This document shows positions 8,220-16,773 of a DNA stretch of 54,618 nucleotides, piece by piece. The stretch's first letter is position 1; every line of letters starts with the position of its first letter. Source of the DNA: an uncultured Lachnospiraceae bacterium (lineage in GTDB: Bacteria; Bacillota; Clostridia; Lachnospirales; Lachnospiraceae); NCBI GenBank assembly GCA_902789555.1, contig CADAOF010000016.1, forward strand, positions 1-54,618, given 5' to 3'. The position numbers and the translations under genes were made by a program. The notes beneath the pieces are model-generated. The model did not search any database, was not told the origin of the DNA, and worked only from the letters and a program-made list of their open reading frames with translations.

Positions 8220-9587
8220 TCAGACGGGCTTTTTTTCGAAACTGTGCAGCCAGTCTGAAACATGATAATAGACCAGATAGATCGCGGAACTGATAGCCCA
8301 GGTGATGGGATACGCCCAGTACAGCAGGACGATGTCGTGGCGGAACTGCATGGCCACGGTAATGTAAACAATGCGCAGCACGCACCAGATCGCCAGCATG
8401 ACGATCATGGAAACGAAAGCTTTCCCGGCGCCGCGCAGCACGCCGGCGATGCAGTTGGAATAAGCGAGCAGGAAGAAAAACAGCGAGACTGTCCGGCAGT
8501 GTTCAATGCCCCAGCGGACAGATTCCTCTCCGCTCAGGAAAAAGCGGATCAGCGGCTCGGCAAAGAGATAGATCAGCAGACCGATCAGCTCGGCGAGCAG
8601 GAGAGAGGTGATGAGCCCGAAACGCGCGCCGCGTTTGGCTCTTTCGTGTTCGCCCGCACCGAGATTCTGCCCAATGAACGTCGAGAGCGCCATGGAAAAG
8701 CTGGTGATCGGCAGGAAGGCAAAGCCTTCGATCTTGGAGTAGGCGCCCCAGGAGGCCATGCCCACTTCCCCGAAGGTGTTGACGTTCGACTGCACCAGGA
8801 GGTTCGCGAAGGCTATGACGGAATTTTGTACGGCGGTCGGCAGGCCGTAGCGCAGGATCTCCTTCAGAATGTCGCCGCTGATCTTCAGCTTGCGGAAGGA
8901 CAGCCGGTAAACGGTTCCTTTCCGGGTAAGCTGTCTGAGGCAGAGCAGCGCGCTCGCCCCCTGCGACATGGCCGTCGCGATGGCTGCCCATTCGATGCCG
9001 AGGCCCATCGCTCCGACAAAGAGCCAGTCCAGGAAAATATTCAGAAGAGACGAAAAGATCAGGAAATAGAGCGGTCTGCGGCTGTCGCCTACGGCATTCA
9101 TGATCCCCTTCAGGGAATTGTACATGATCATTGCCAGCGCGCCGGAGAAGTAGTAACGGAAGTAGACCGTGGAAAGCGGCAGGATCGCTTCATCCACGTG
9201 GATCCAGCGCAGCAGGGTCGGCGTCATGATCACGCCGAACACGGTCATGAACAGACCGCAGAGAAAGGACAGTACCACATTGGTATGCACGGCGCGGGAC
9301 ACCCTGTCCGGGTCGCCGGCACCGAAATAGCGGCTGATGACCACGCCGGCGCCCATGGACGCGCCGACAAAAAAACTGATCATGAGGAAGATCAGACTGC
9401 CGGACGAACTGACGGCGGCAAAGGCACTGTCGCCCAGATACCGGCTGACGATCCAGGCATCGGCGGTGTTGTACAGCTGCTGGAAGAGCTGACTCAGGAA
9501 AACAGGCGCGGCAAAAGTGAGGATCACCTTCCGGGGATCCCCTTCCGTCATTAATACTGCCGATCGCTTGTCATGAAACAGACTCAT
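8220..9587 (-). CDS. MATE family multidrug/sodium antiporter
   Basis: A MATE-family exporter with about twelve membrane segments; the N-terminal sequence around LFQQLYNTADAWIVSRYLG is the typical MATE helix 1-2 region. Such proteins export cationic drugs or metabolites using Na+ or H+. Start uncertain: ATG 9587 (MSLFHDKR) is chosen; ATG 9632 would add 15 residues and overlap the zinc-ribbon gene, and ATG 9551 begins just before the conserved part. None has a clear ribosome binding site, so translation may be coupled to the broken gene upstream. Confidence 0.88.
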   Translation of the reverse strand: MSLFHDKRSAVLMTEGDPRKVILTFAAPVFLSQLFQQLYNTADAWIVSRYLGDSAFAAVSSSGSLIFLMISFFVGASMGAGVVISRYFGAGDPDRVSRAVHTNVVLSFLCGLFMTVFGVIMTPTLLRWIHVDEAILPLSTVYFRYYFSGALAMIMYNSLKGIMNAVGDSRRPLYFLIFSSLLNIFLDWLFVGAMGLGIEWAAIATAMSQGASALLCLRQLTRKGTVYRLSFRKLKISGDILKEILRYGLPTAVQNSVIAFANLLVQSNVNTFGEVGMASWGAYSKIEGFAFLPITSFSMALSTFIGQNLGAGEHERAKRGARFGLITSLLLAELIGLLIYLFAEPLIRFFLSGEESVRWGIEHCRTVSLFFFLLAYSNCIAGVLRGAGKAFVSMIVMLAIWCVLRIVYITVAMQFRHDIVLLYWAYPITWAISSAIYLVYYHVSDWLHSFEKKPV

Positions 9588-9607
9588 TTTGGCAACTGGT
9601 ACCGTTT

Positions 9608-10195
9608 TTACTTGATCAGCTTTCTGCCGCATTTGACGCAGAACTTATAGCCCTTGACTCTGGCGCCGCAGTACGGACAGAAGTTGACCGCGGGGGGGGT
9701 TGGGAAATCCTCTGGCCTGGCGGCTGGAGCGGAAAGTCCGGCGGCGGGTTCGGCAGGAGGCAGCGGTTCAGCCGCAGCAGTATGGTTCTCCGGCTTATAG
9801 CTGTCAAAGAGCTCCGGCCGGACTTTGCTCATGGCGTACAGGAATCGGGAAATATACCATCATAAGCGGCAGGTCTCTCGGGAAGGTGAAGATGCTGGAA
9901 CCGTCATAATTCTTGAAATCGGGTAAAGTGAGCTCTTTCACCTGGTAAGTCAGATACATCCCATGCCTTCTGTTTTGATCGCCTCCGACAAATGCTTCGT
10001 TGAGCAGCCAGGCGGGATCGCTCATGAAAACGATGCCGATCGTCTCATCAGCGAGGTAATCGTCTGCGCTGTCTTCAACCTCCCGCCGGACCTTTATGTA
10101 GTCCCAGACATAGGATTCCGGCAGCGTAATGGAGGAAGACAATTGTGAAGCTTGGGATATTGTCCGATATTCCTTATCTGCTCGTAAAGTGCCAT
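9608..10195 (-). pseudogene. Zinc-ribbon protein gene with two compensating frameshifts
   Basis: A good promoter, AAGGA site and ATG (10195) start a frame MALYEQIRNIGQYPKLHN that soon runs into a stop. The next frame (10142-9804) carries a plausible protein body (SITLPESYVWDY to LMMVYFPIP), and a zinc ribbon frame (to 9608) carries FCPYCGARVKGYKFCVKCGRK with four Cys. The first and last frames are the same frame, so two opposite-sign shifts, near 10128-10142 and near 9806-9850, would restore one protein of about 195 residues. It is either a decaying gene or an assembly artefact. A run of eight or more G at about 9692-9699 lies within the zinc-ribbon part but does not break the frame. Function unknown. 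Confidence 0.7.
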
Positions 10196-10228
10196 TACAG
10201 ATTTTCCTTGCGCTTCTCTCTGGAAAAG

Positions 10229-10257
10229 GTCATAGCAGAGCGGCATTCCGATGTCAA
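10229..10257 (-). promoter_or_regulatory. Promoter of the zinc-ribbon gene
   Basis: On the - strand TTGACA (10257-10252) and TATGAC (10234-10229) are separated by 17 bases, placing transcription start near 10222 and the ATG at 10195. This supports the start chosen for the broken gene. Confidence 0.7.
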
Positions 10258-10293
10258 GAGTCTGGGCAAATCCCTATTCAGCACTTGACAGTC

Positions 10294-10328
10294 TTTTCAG
10301 TTTGCCGGATAACAAACTATAATCAATA
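10294..10328 (+). promoter_or_regulatory. Putative mscS promoter
   Basis: A TATAAT-like box in ACTATAATC (about 10317-10322) precedes mscS, with a weak TTTTCA at 18 bases. A consensus TTGACA at 10283-10288 is too far away (27 bases). Confidence 0.4.
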
Positions 10329-10356
10329 TTTCTGCGGAGAAACGGAGGCAGACAAA

Positions 10357-11158
10357 ATGGATATAGAAAAGATCAAGTCATTTTTAACCACGGCAGGAGT
10401 AAACCTTCTTCTGGGAATCATCATCCTCATTGTGGGATTTTTCCTGATCCACTGGCTCGTCAAGTTCCTGCGGCGGAGCAAGGCTTTTACAAAACTTGAT
10501 CCTTCCCTGCAGTCATTCTTTGTTAATACGATCAAGCTGATCCTGGCCGTGATCGTTGTCCTCTCGGCCGCCAATGTCATCGGCGTCCCGCTCACCTCTG
10601 TCCTTACCATTTTCGCTTCCGCCGGCGTGGCCATCAGCCTTGGCATGCAGGGCGCGCTGGGCAACCTGGTCGGCGGCCTGACCCTGCTCATCCTGAAGCC
10701 CATCAAGACCGGAGAGTACGTCAAGATCGGAGAGTACAGAGGCATCGTCAAGACCATCGGTGCATTCTATACCGAGATCAAGACGCTGGACAATTCCCTG
10801 ATCAGTCTCCCGAACAGCAACCTGACGAATACGGCTATCGTCAACTATTCCCGCGAGGGCATTTCCCGGATCGAAGCGTCCTTTACGGTCAGCTATAACA
10901 GCAATATCGACAAGGTACGCGAAGTTCTGCTGGAAATGGCAAGGAAGTGCGACTATGTGCTGGGAAGATCCGTCGCCCTGGGTGCTGATCACCAAATGCA
11001 CGGAAACGGGTATCATTGTCCTGGTCAGAGCCTGGGGAAAAGCGGAAGACTGGGGAAATGTGTACTATTACCTGCTTGAGCAGGGCAAACGGGCACTGGA
11101 TGCTGCCGGCATCAAGGTACCGTATCAGCAGATGGACGTCCACCTGCAGAAGGACTGA
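10357..11158 (+). pseudogene. mscS: Small-conductance mechanosensitive channel MscS, frameshifted
   Basis: MscS channels open under hypo-osmotic membrane tension and let solutes escape. ATG 10357 has GGAGG upstream. Three membrane helices are visible, with the pore helix region GVAISLGMQGALGNLVGGL and the following beta domain. The frame is intact to about codon 202, then leaves the family sequence at a GGG run (10962-10964); removing one G continues into EDPSPWVLIT and EQGKRALDAAGIKVPYQQMDVHLQ, the normal C-terminal cage. As written, translation ends at 11079 with about 39 foreign residues. Repaired, it would be about 266 residues, normal for the family. It is either a recent null mutation, a phase-variable tract or a sequencing error. 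Confidence 0.85.
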
Positions 11159-11198
11159 CAAAACGAATCTGGATGCTGACTGGAAAGCGGCATGAAAA

Positions 11199-11240
11199 AG
11201 CGGCGGCGGGGAACTCCCTGCCGCCGCTTCTGCTTTTTTT
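11199..11240 (+). terminator. Terminator after mscS
   Basis: AGCGGCGGCGGG pairs with CCTGCCGCCGCT (about 11199-11228) and T7 follows at 11234-11240. It overlaps the last bases of the convergent lipoprotein gene. Confidence 0.85.
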
Positions 11241-12864
11241 AATGTCCGAGGATCTGTTTCGCTGTGTCGCTTTCCGCATCGAGAACGACGACACGACGGT
11301 TCTTTGCGCCTTCGGTTTCCACGAACTTTCCGCTGGCATCAATTTCCCGGCCGCGGACGAACGGGTCATCTTCATAGCCTAAGCCCACCGTGATCAGCTG
11401 TGATTCCGGAATGCCGAAATGGCTGACCAGAAGATCCTTGACTGCATCCGCGCGTTTATTGGACAGAGCGACACAGGATTCCTGGCTGCCCCATTTCGCC
11501 GTGGTTCCGGCAAGCAGGATCGGATGGTCCGGATGGGCAAGAATGATCTCGGCGACAGGTGCCAGAACCTTTTTTACCTCGTTTTCATCGATGAAGACGG
11601 CCTGATTGGCGACGAAACGCACCTGCGTGGAACTAAGCTCAAACGGTGTTTCAAACACCACGTCTTCTGCAGTTTCGACAGGCGTATTGTTCTGACGGCG
11701 AACGGTCAAAGCATAACCGACAGCATCTTTTCGGGTCGAACTGTTGCTGCGTTTTTTGACGACAAGGCGAATATAGTAAACGGTATTGGGCTGCAGATCA
11801 TCCGGCGTGATCGTTTCGGTGATCCCGTCGCTGTAGGCTGACCCGCTGATGATTTCCGTGCCGAACTCATCAAAAACTTCGATGCCTATCCGCAGGCTGT
11901 CATCGACCGATTTGCTGACCGCACTGATGAGATAACTGCTGTCCGTGTCGGAGTCCGTGGCAAAAGCGAACCACCCGCCGAGAGCGTCTTTCAGTTCACC
12001 GGACACGGTCTTGTCAAAGGGAATCAGCGCGGAGTCGTCCTGGTTGGTCCCCACGACGAGATCATCTGTGTTCTCAGGAGGAACGATTGCATTGACAAGA
12101 TCGTTGGTCGTACTTACTCCCTCTGCCTGAGGTCTGGTATCCCGGATCGTGATCGCAAAACGGGCAGTATCTTTTCTGGTGCTGCTGTTGCTGCGGCTCC
12201 TGACGACCAGGCGAAGATAGTAGTCCGTATCAGGCGCAAGTCCGTTCATGGTAAGCGTGGATGCGATCCCGTCATCATAGGCTGATCCGTCGGTAAGTTC
12301 CGTACCGAAGCTGTCAACGACTTCAAGCCCTATCCTCGCGTTTTCATTCATCGGCGTCTTATTGATCACGGTGATCAGATATTTGCTGCCGGCGTCGGGA
12401 CCGGTATGGAAGGAGAGATACATGTTCTGCGCATCGTGCAGCGTTCCGTAGACTTTCGTATTCATGGGGAGCTGCATTGCATCGGCCTGATTCGTGCCTC
12501 CGCGGATCTCCGTTTCCGAAACGTCAAAGATCTCCTCGGCTGTGGTAGTTTCGGGTTCCGTCGTTTCGGGCTCCGTCGGGGCCGGAGTGGTTTCTTCCTC
12601 GGTTGTCGTTTCGGCAGGCGTCTCTTCCGCGGTCTTTTCTGCCGCCTCAGATGCGGCACGGGCTTCCTCTATTTCTTTTTCCAGGCTCTCCAACTGGTCT
12701 TTCATCGACTCATAAACCTGCGCGAACTGCTCCTTTTCTTTCTGCAGGCTTTCCATTTGTTCCTTCAGGGCATCGTATTCTTGTTGGGCGACTCCCTGAC
12801 TTCCGCAGCCGGCCAATGTGCTGAGGATCAGCAGGAGGGAAAGCAGCAAAGCGATCTTTTTCAT
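11239..12864 (-). CDS. OmpA-domain lipoprotein with two PPC-like repeats
   Basis: A 541-residue lipoprotein: lipobox LAGC (Cys near 20), a coiled coil (about 25-75), a Glu/Thr/Pro-rich spacer (75-115), two homologous beta-rich repeats of about 130 residues (beginning GGTNQADAMQLP and VGTNQDDSALIP, resembling pre-peptidase C-terminal domains), and an OmpA/MotB-like domain (about 405-541). The latter is a peptidoglycan-binding fold; residues in SNKRADAVKDLL and GAKNRRVVV match its signature. AGGAG lies 7 bases before ATG 12864. It follows the sigma gene by 35 bases and is probably its co-transcribed target, tying the membrane to the cell wall. Both repeats share the phrases GSAY and RSNSSTRKD, indicating duplication. 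Confidence 0.85.
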   Translation of the reverse strand: MKKIALLLSLLLILSTLAGCGSQGVAQQEYDALKEQMESLQKEKEQFAQVYESMKDQLESLEKEIEEARAASEAAEKTAEETPAETTTEEETTPAPTEPETTEPETTTAEEIFDVSETEIRGGTNQADAMQLPMNTKVYGTLHDAQNMYLSFHTGPDAGSKYLITVINKTPMNENARIGLEVVDSFGTELTDGSAYDDGIASTLTMNGLAPDTDYYLRLVVRSRSNSSTRKDTARFAITIRDTRPQAEGVSTTNDLVNAIVPPENTDDLVVGTNQDDSALIPFDKTVSGELKDALGGWFAFATDSDTDSSYLISAVSKSVDDSLRIGIEVFDEFGTEIISGSAYSDGITETITPDDLQPNTVYYIRLVVKKRSNSSTRKDAVGYALTVRRQNNTPVETAEDVVFETPFELSSTQVRFVANQAVFIDENEVKKVLAPVAEIILAHPDHPILLAGTTAKWGSQESCVALSNKRADAVKDLLVSHFGIPESQLITVGLGYEDDPFVRGREIDASGKFVETEGAKNRRVVVLDAESDTAKQILGH

Positions 12865-12899
12865 GACATATTCTCCTATTCGTTATTATTTGGTTTTAT

Positions 12900-14384
12900 T
12901 CACTCATTCGTTTCGCAGATACGGATGTCGTGGGCCCATGGGATCCCGATCGGCACGCTTGTATCGCTTGCCCTGCTGAAAGATCCGGCACTGCAGATGA
13001 TATGTTTCCCTGAATAGCCGTTCATGATATTCTCTCCGTATTCGGAACCGGATGAGTGCCTTGTCCAGATCAGGACGACGGAATATTCCTTTTCCCATGT
13101 GCTTACGTCCTGTGAACCTTTGAGGATCTGCGGCTGGTCCAGCTGGATGATGATCCAGGTTTGGCCTTTGTCGGCGGCATTGTAATCCGGATAACCCTGC
13201 AGTTTCACGGCCTGATCATAGCCGATGCTTTCGACGGTTCCGGTCAGAACGGTCCGTCCGGCGGCCAGCTCGTTGGCGATCCATTCGGCCGACGGGTCTG
13301 CCGTGGATGTCAGCTCGGTTTCTTCCTCCGTCGTTTCGGCGGAAGGCTCCGTCTCGGGTGCCGCGGTGGTCTCTTCGGACGTGCTTTCCGCAGCGGTGGT
13401 TTCCGCTGCGGCTGCAGTGCTTTCGGGAACGGGGAAGGCCGATTCTTTTGTGGCTGCTGCGGCGGATGGAGACGTCACCGGCGCAGCAGGGCCTGATTGC
13501 TTTGTGATCTTCGTGATGCCGAAGATCGCTCCGCCGAGCACGGCCGCCGCAGCGATGACGGCGATCGCCAGCTTTGCTCCGGAAAGGCCGGTTCCCGCAG
13601 CTGCTGCAGCTTTTGCCGTTCCGGCTGCCCTGACGGTCCCTGCTGCTGCCGTGCCTGCCGCGCCGGAAGTGCGCGCTGGAGAGGAGAGTTCTTCCAGGAC
13701 ATTCTGCAGAACGGCAGCGTTCGGTTTTTCGGCAGCCTGAGCTTCGCGGCTTCTGAGAAGCCAGAGCAAGAACAAAATCGGGGAAAGACTGTAGAGCTTT
13801 GTGCCTTTCTTTTCCAGCTCGCGGACTTTTTTCTCTATTTTTCTGCGCCCGTAGAGCAGACGGCTTTTTACGGCGTTTTCCGTTGCATCCATCGCTGCGG
13901 CGATCTCTTTGACAGACATTTCCTCGTAATAGTACATGCCTATGGCCGCACGCTGGTCTTCGGGAAGCTCGTCCAGGATCTCCCTGATCAGGCGGGAGGT
14001 TTCGTCCCGGTCAATGACGTATTCCGGAAGATGTTCGGCATTATCGTCCTCGAACCGTTCTTCCACGGGAATGTCCGATTCATTGCCCTGCTCCAGTTCC
14101 GAGAAGAGAAGCGGCCTTTTTTTCTTCAGGGCGTCCCGGGCGGTATTGGCTGCGATCTCGCGCACCCATGCCGTGAACTTGTCTCCTTCAAAACTGTCCA
14201 GGTGGGTGAAGACTTTCATGTATGAATCCTGAAGAATATCAAGCACTTCATCCTCATCCCTGATCATTGATCTGACGGTATGGTAAGCCTGATCATAGGT
14301 TTGCTGATACAGATCGGTGATGGCGGACTGATCACCGCTTCGGGCTTTTTGGATCAGTTCGGCATTTGCATATGTACGGTTCAT
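12900..14384 (-). CDS. Sigma-70 family (ECF-like) factor fused to a membrane-anchored C-terminal domain
   Basis: Residues 1-170 form a complete two-domain sigma factor: region 2 (near RDEDEVLDILQDSYMKVF) and region 4 (ELPEDQRAAIGMYYYEEMSVKEIA). After a Lys-rich stretch and an Ala-rich linker comes one membrane helix (about 268-290, LAIAVIAAAAVLGGAIFGI), a low-complexity Ala/Glu/Thr region (about 300-370) and a compact domain of about 120 residues expected outside the cell. The protein is therefore 494 residues instead of about 180. This looks like a sigma factor that carries its own sensing domain instead of a separate anti-sigma factor; release by proteolysis is one possible model. Its start overlaps the stop of a 42-residue ORF, and the OmpA lipoprotein follows. 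Confidence 0.88.
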   Translation of the reverse strand: MNRTYANAELIQKARSGDQSAITDLYQQTYDQAYHTVRSMIRDEDEVLDILQDSYMKVFTHLDSFEGDKFTAWVREIAANTARDALKKKRPLLFSELEQGNESDIPVEERFEDDNAEHLPEYVIDRDETSRLIREILDELPEDQRAAIGMYYYEEMSVKEIAAAMDATENAVKSRLLYGRRKIEKKVRELEKKGTKLYSLSPILFLLWLLRSREAQAAEKPNAAVLQNVLEELSSPARTSGAAGTAAAGTVRAAGTAKAAAAAGTGLSGAKLAIAVIAAAAVLGGAIFGITKITKQSGPAAPVTSPSAAAATKESAFPVPESTAAAAETTAAESTSEETTAAPETEPSAETTEEETELTSTADPSAEWIANELAAGRTVLTGTVESIGYDQAVKLQGYPDYNAADKGQTWIIIQLDQPQILKGSQDVSTWEKEYSVVLIWTRHSSGSEYGENIMNGYSGKHIICSAGSFSRASDTSVPIGIPWAHDIRICETNE

Positions 14385-14509
14385 GGCTTTTTCTTACCTC
14401 TGTTTCTGTTATGCAGCAGTCTTCTGAGGATGAGTTCTTTTCTTTCCCGGTCAATGGGAAAACTTTCGACCGCTGACCGGATGAGCTGCTTTAACGTGTG
14501 CATGATCAC
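14381..14509 (-). CDS. Small 42-residue protein upstream of the sigma factor
   Basis: GTG 14509 lies 7 bases behind a strong AGGAGG. The frame encodes MIMHTLKQLIRSAVESFPID followed by a very basic tail (LRRLLHNRNRGKKKP) and ends with a TGA that overlaps the ATG of the sigma gene. The layout means translational coupling. The protein is helical and basic; it could bind the acidic sigma regulator, core polymerase or RNA, but no family is recognised. An internal ATG at 14503 is an alternative start. Confidence 0.65.
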   Translation of the reverse strand: MIMHTLKQLIRSAVESFPIDRERKELILRRLLHNRNRGKKKP

Positions 14510-14546
14510 ATCGCCCCCTCCTTTGTGTTTTTGGCCTTACACCCAT

Positions 14547-14575
14547 ATAACGAGCGGGAGGAGGTATCGGTTGCA
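14547..14575 (-). promoter_or_regulatory. Probable ECF-sigma promoter of the sigma operon
   Basis: On the - strand TGCAAC (14575-14570) and CGTTAT (14552-14547) are 17 bases apart, unlike housekeeping promoters but like autoregulated ECF-sigma promoters of Firmicutes (AAC motif and CGT motif). It lies just before the AGGAGG of the 42-residue ORF, suggesting the fused sigma factor controls its own operon. Confidence 0.6.
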
Positions 14576-14749
14576 GCAATAAAAAAATTTTTTTAACGTT
14601 TCTGATGCGGTCACGGCACGCCGGGAGTTGCAGCATATATAAAAATCACATAAAAACAATACTATATGTTTAGCACAGAATGTCAACCCGGTCAATTCTT
14701 CTTTTTTGTGGTATAATGATCTCAGATCCTGAAAAGGAGGTGCCGGGCG

Positions 14750-16147
14750 TTGAGCACCGAGCGAAGCAGCAAGGAAACAAAAGAACTGAACCGTCTGAAA
14801 AAACAGAGCGCCATCCCCGCAGCAGGCAAATATCTGCTGTTCGTGATGATCGTCCTGACCGTGGTCTACATCGTCGATGAGATCACCTCCAACGTAAACG
14901 CGGCGATGCAGCCGTACGTGCTGTTCGACCTGTTCGGCATCGGATCCCGGAACGTCAATTCTTCGGAATATACCGCAGCCATCAACACCGTCGCGCCCTG
15001 GCAGGTCGCTTCGAACCTGTTTCTGATCATCACGCCGTTTTACAAGGCACTGTCGGACAAGTACGGCCGTCGGCTTTTCCTGATGATCAATACCGTAGGG
15101 ATGGGCGTGGGGATGCTGATCGTGATGACGAGCAGATCCGTCACCCAGTACATCCTTGGCATGCTTTTCATGATGTTCTTCACCCCGAACGACATGCAGG
15201 TGCTTTACATCATGGAAACGGCACCGAAGGAAAAAAGGGCTACCTACAGTTTTGTTGCCAAGGGCATCGCGCTGATCAGCGTTTCCCTCATCGGCGTCAT
15301 GTCCCGGGCTTTCCTGAACGAAAACGATGCCGGAAGCTGGCGCACGGTCTATCTGATCCCCGTCGCCGTGGCGATCGTCATCGGCCTCATCTCATATTTC
15401 CTGCTGAGGGAAACGCCGGTCTTCGTGGAGCAGCGCATCGGCTATCTGCAGCTCACGCCGGAGCAGCGGGCGGCAAAAGCGGCGGAGAATAAGAAGAACG
15501 GCACGGCGGAAGAGGGCGGCGTGTTCCGCGCCGTGAAATTCATTTTTGTCAATCGGCAGCTTCGCTGGATCCTGATCGCCGGCTTCCTGTTCTTCGCGAC
15601 GACCTTCTATACCTCCTACTACGCGACCGTGCTGGAAGGCGCGATGTCCACCGAATCGGTCGCAAACGTGCTGATCATTTATCCCTTCCTGAACGGGATC
15701 GTGACCATCGTCAGCGGATTCTTCTCCGACAGGCTCGGACGGAAGAAGGTCTGCGTGCTGCTGGGCAGCATTGCTCTCCTCGGCCTGCTGTTCTTCGTGC
15801 TGGCTTGCCGCGGCGGATGGGGACCGGCGGCTGCCGGGATCGCCTACGGCTGTTCGATCGGCGGCCTCTGGTCGATGTCGGATACCATCATTCTGACGAT
15901 GCCGGCGGAATCCTCACCTTCCGGCATGCGGTCCTCCGTCATGGGAACGATCTCCGTGATGATCGGCGCAGGCATGTTCCTGGGCCAGGTCCTGTTCATC
16001 GTCCTGCAGAACTTCATGCCGATGGATCTGCTCTTCCTGATCATCTGCGTGCCGTTCATGGCAGTTTCCCTGCTTCTTCTGATCACGAAGGTCAGGGAGA
16101 CGAAAGACGCCGATCTGGACAGCATCACGGCAGACACCTACAGGTAA
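14750..16147 (+). CDS. MFS transporter
   Basis: A 465-residue major facilitator with about twelve membrane helices and the MFS motif ALSDKYGRRLFL between helices 2 and 3, repeated as FFSDRLGRKKV in the second half. The start is a TTG at 14750, supported by AAAAGGAGG 9 bases before it; TATAAT at 14712-14717 gives a likely -10 box with a poor -35. Substrate unknown. It is followed after 6 bases by the Pr6Pr gene and then an esterase and an ATP-grasp gene, so these four probably form one operon. Confidence 0.85.
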   Translation: MSTERSSKETKELNRLKKQSAIPAAGKYLLFVMIVLTVVYIVDEITSNVNAAMQPYVLFDLFGIGSRNVNSSEYTAAINTVAPWQVASNLFLIITPFYKALSDKYGRRLFLMINTVGMGVGMLIVMTSRSVTQYILGMLFMMFFTPNDMQVLYIMETAPKEKRATYSFVAKGIALISVSLIGVMSRAFLNENDAGSWRTVYLIPVAVAIVIGLISYFLLRETPVFVEQRIGYLQLTPEQRAAKAAENKKNGTAEEGGVFRAVKFIFVNRQLRWILIAGFLFFATTFYTSYYATVLEGAMSTESVANVLIIYPFLNGIVTIVSGFFSDRLGRKKVCVLLGSIALLGLLFFVLACRGGWGPAAAGIAYGCSIGGLWSMSDTIILTMPAESSPSGMRSSVMGTISVMIGAGMFLGQVLFIVLQNFMPMDLLFLIICVPFMAVSLLLLITKVRETKDADLDSITADTYR

Positions 16148-16153
16148 AGAACT

Positions 16154-16750
16154 ATGGCCGGTATTATTCTGAACATCGCGAATGCGCTCATGATCACGAC
16201 GTCCGTCATCTACGCCTGCCGGAAGGTGAAGAAGAACAACGGGAAACTCGGCGAGGTCTTTCGCTATTTCACCGTTCTTTCCAACGTTTTCTGCGCGCTG
16301 GCGTCGGCAGCTGCTGCGGTCAGCGCGGCAGCTGGAGAGATCAGTTTCAGCGTGTCCGTGATCAAATACACTGCGACCTGCGCCGTAACGGTGACGATGC
16401 TGACGGTCTTTGTCTTCCTTGCCCCGACGGTCGGCAGCCTTGGGCCGCTGATCCAGGAGCAGGATCTGTATCTGCACCTGATCTGCCCGTCAGTTGCTGT
16501 CGCGACTTATCTTTTGTTCGACGGAGCGGCCATGCCTTTTTCCTTCACGCTGATCGGGACCTCTCCCGTGCTTCTCTACGGCCTGTTCTATCTGTATAAG
16601 ATCATGTACGCGCCGGAGGAAAAACGCTGGGAAGACTTCTACACCTTCAACAGAGGCGGAAAATGGCCTATCAGTTTCGCGGCCATGCTGCTCGGTGGGT
16701 TTCTCATCAGCATCGTGCTGCGGGCGGCAGGCATGCTTCGGGGGACCTGA
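16154..16750 (+). CDS. Pr6Pr family membrane protein
   Basis: A 198-residue integral membrane protein with six predicted helices. The pattern FRYFTVLSNVFCALASA in helix 2 and the spacing of the six helices match the Pr6Pr (putative six-transmembrane) family, whose function is unknown. It follows the MFS gene by 6 bases and precedes the esterase gene by 23 bases. A plain start at ATG 16154 is supported by the tight spacing, although no strong ribosome binding site is seen. Confidence 0.7.
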   Translation: MAGIILNIANALMITTSVIYACRKVKKNNGKLGEVFRYFTVLSNVFCALASAAAAVSAAAGEISFSVSVIKYTATCAVTVTMLTVFVFLAPTVGSLGPLIQEQDLYLHLICPSVAVATYLLFDGAAMPFSFTLIGTSPVLLYGLFYLYKIMYAPEEKRWEDFYTFNRGGKWPISFAAMLLGGFLISIVLRAAGMLRGT

Positions 16751-16773
16751 CTAAAAACGTAAGGAGAAAAGCC

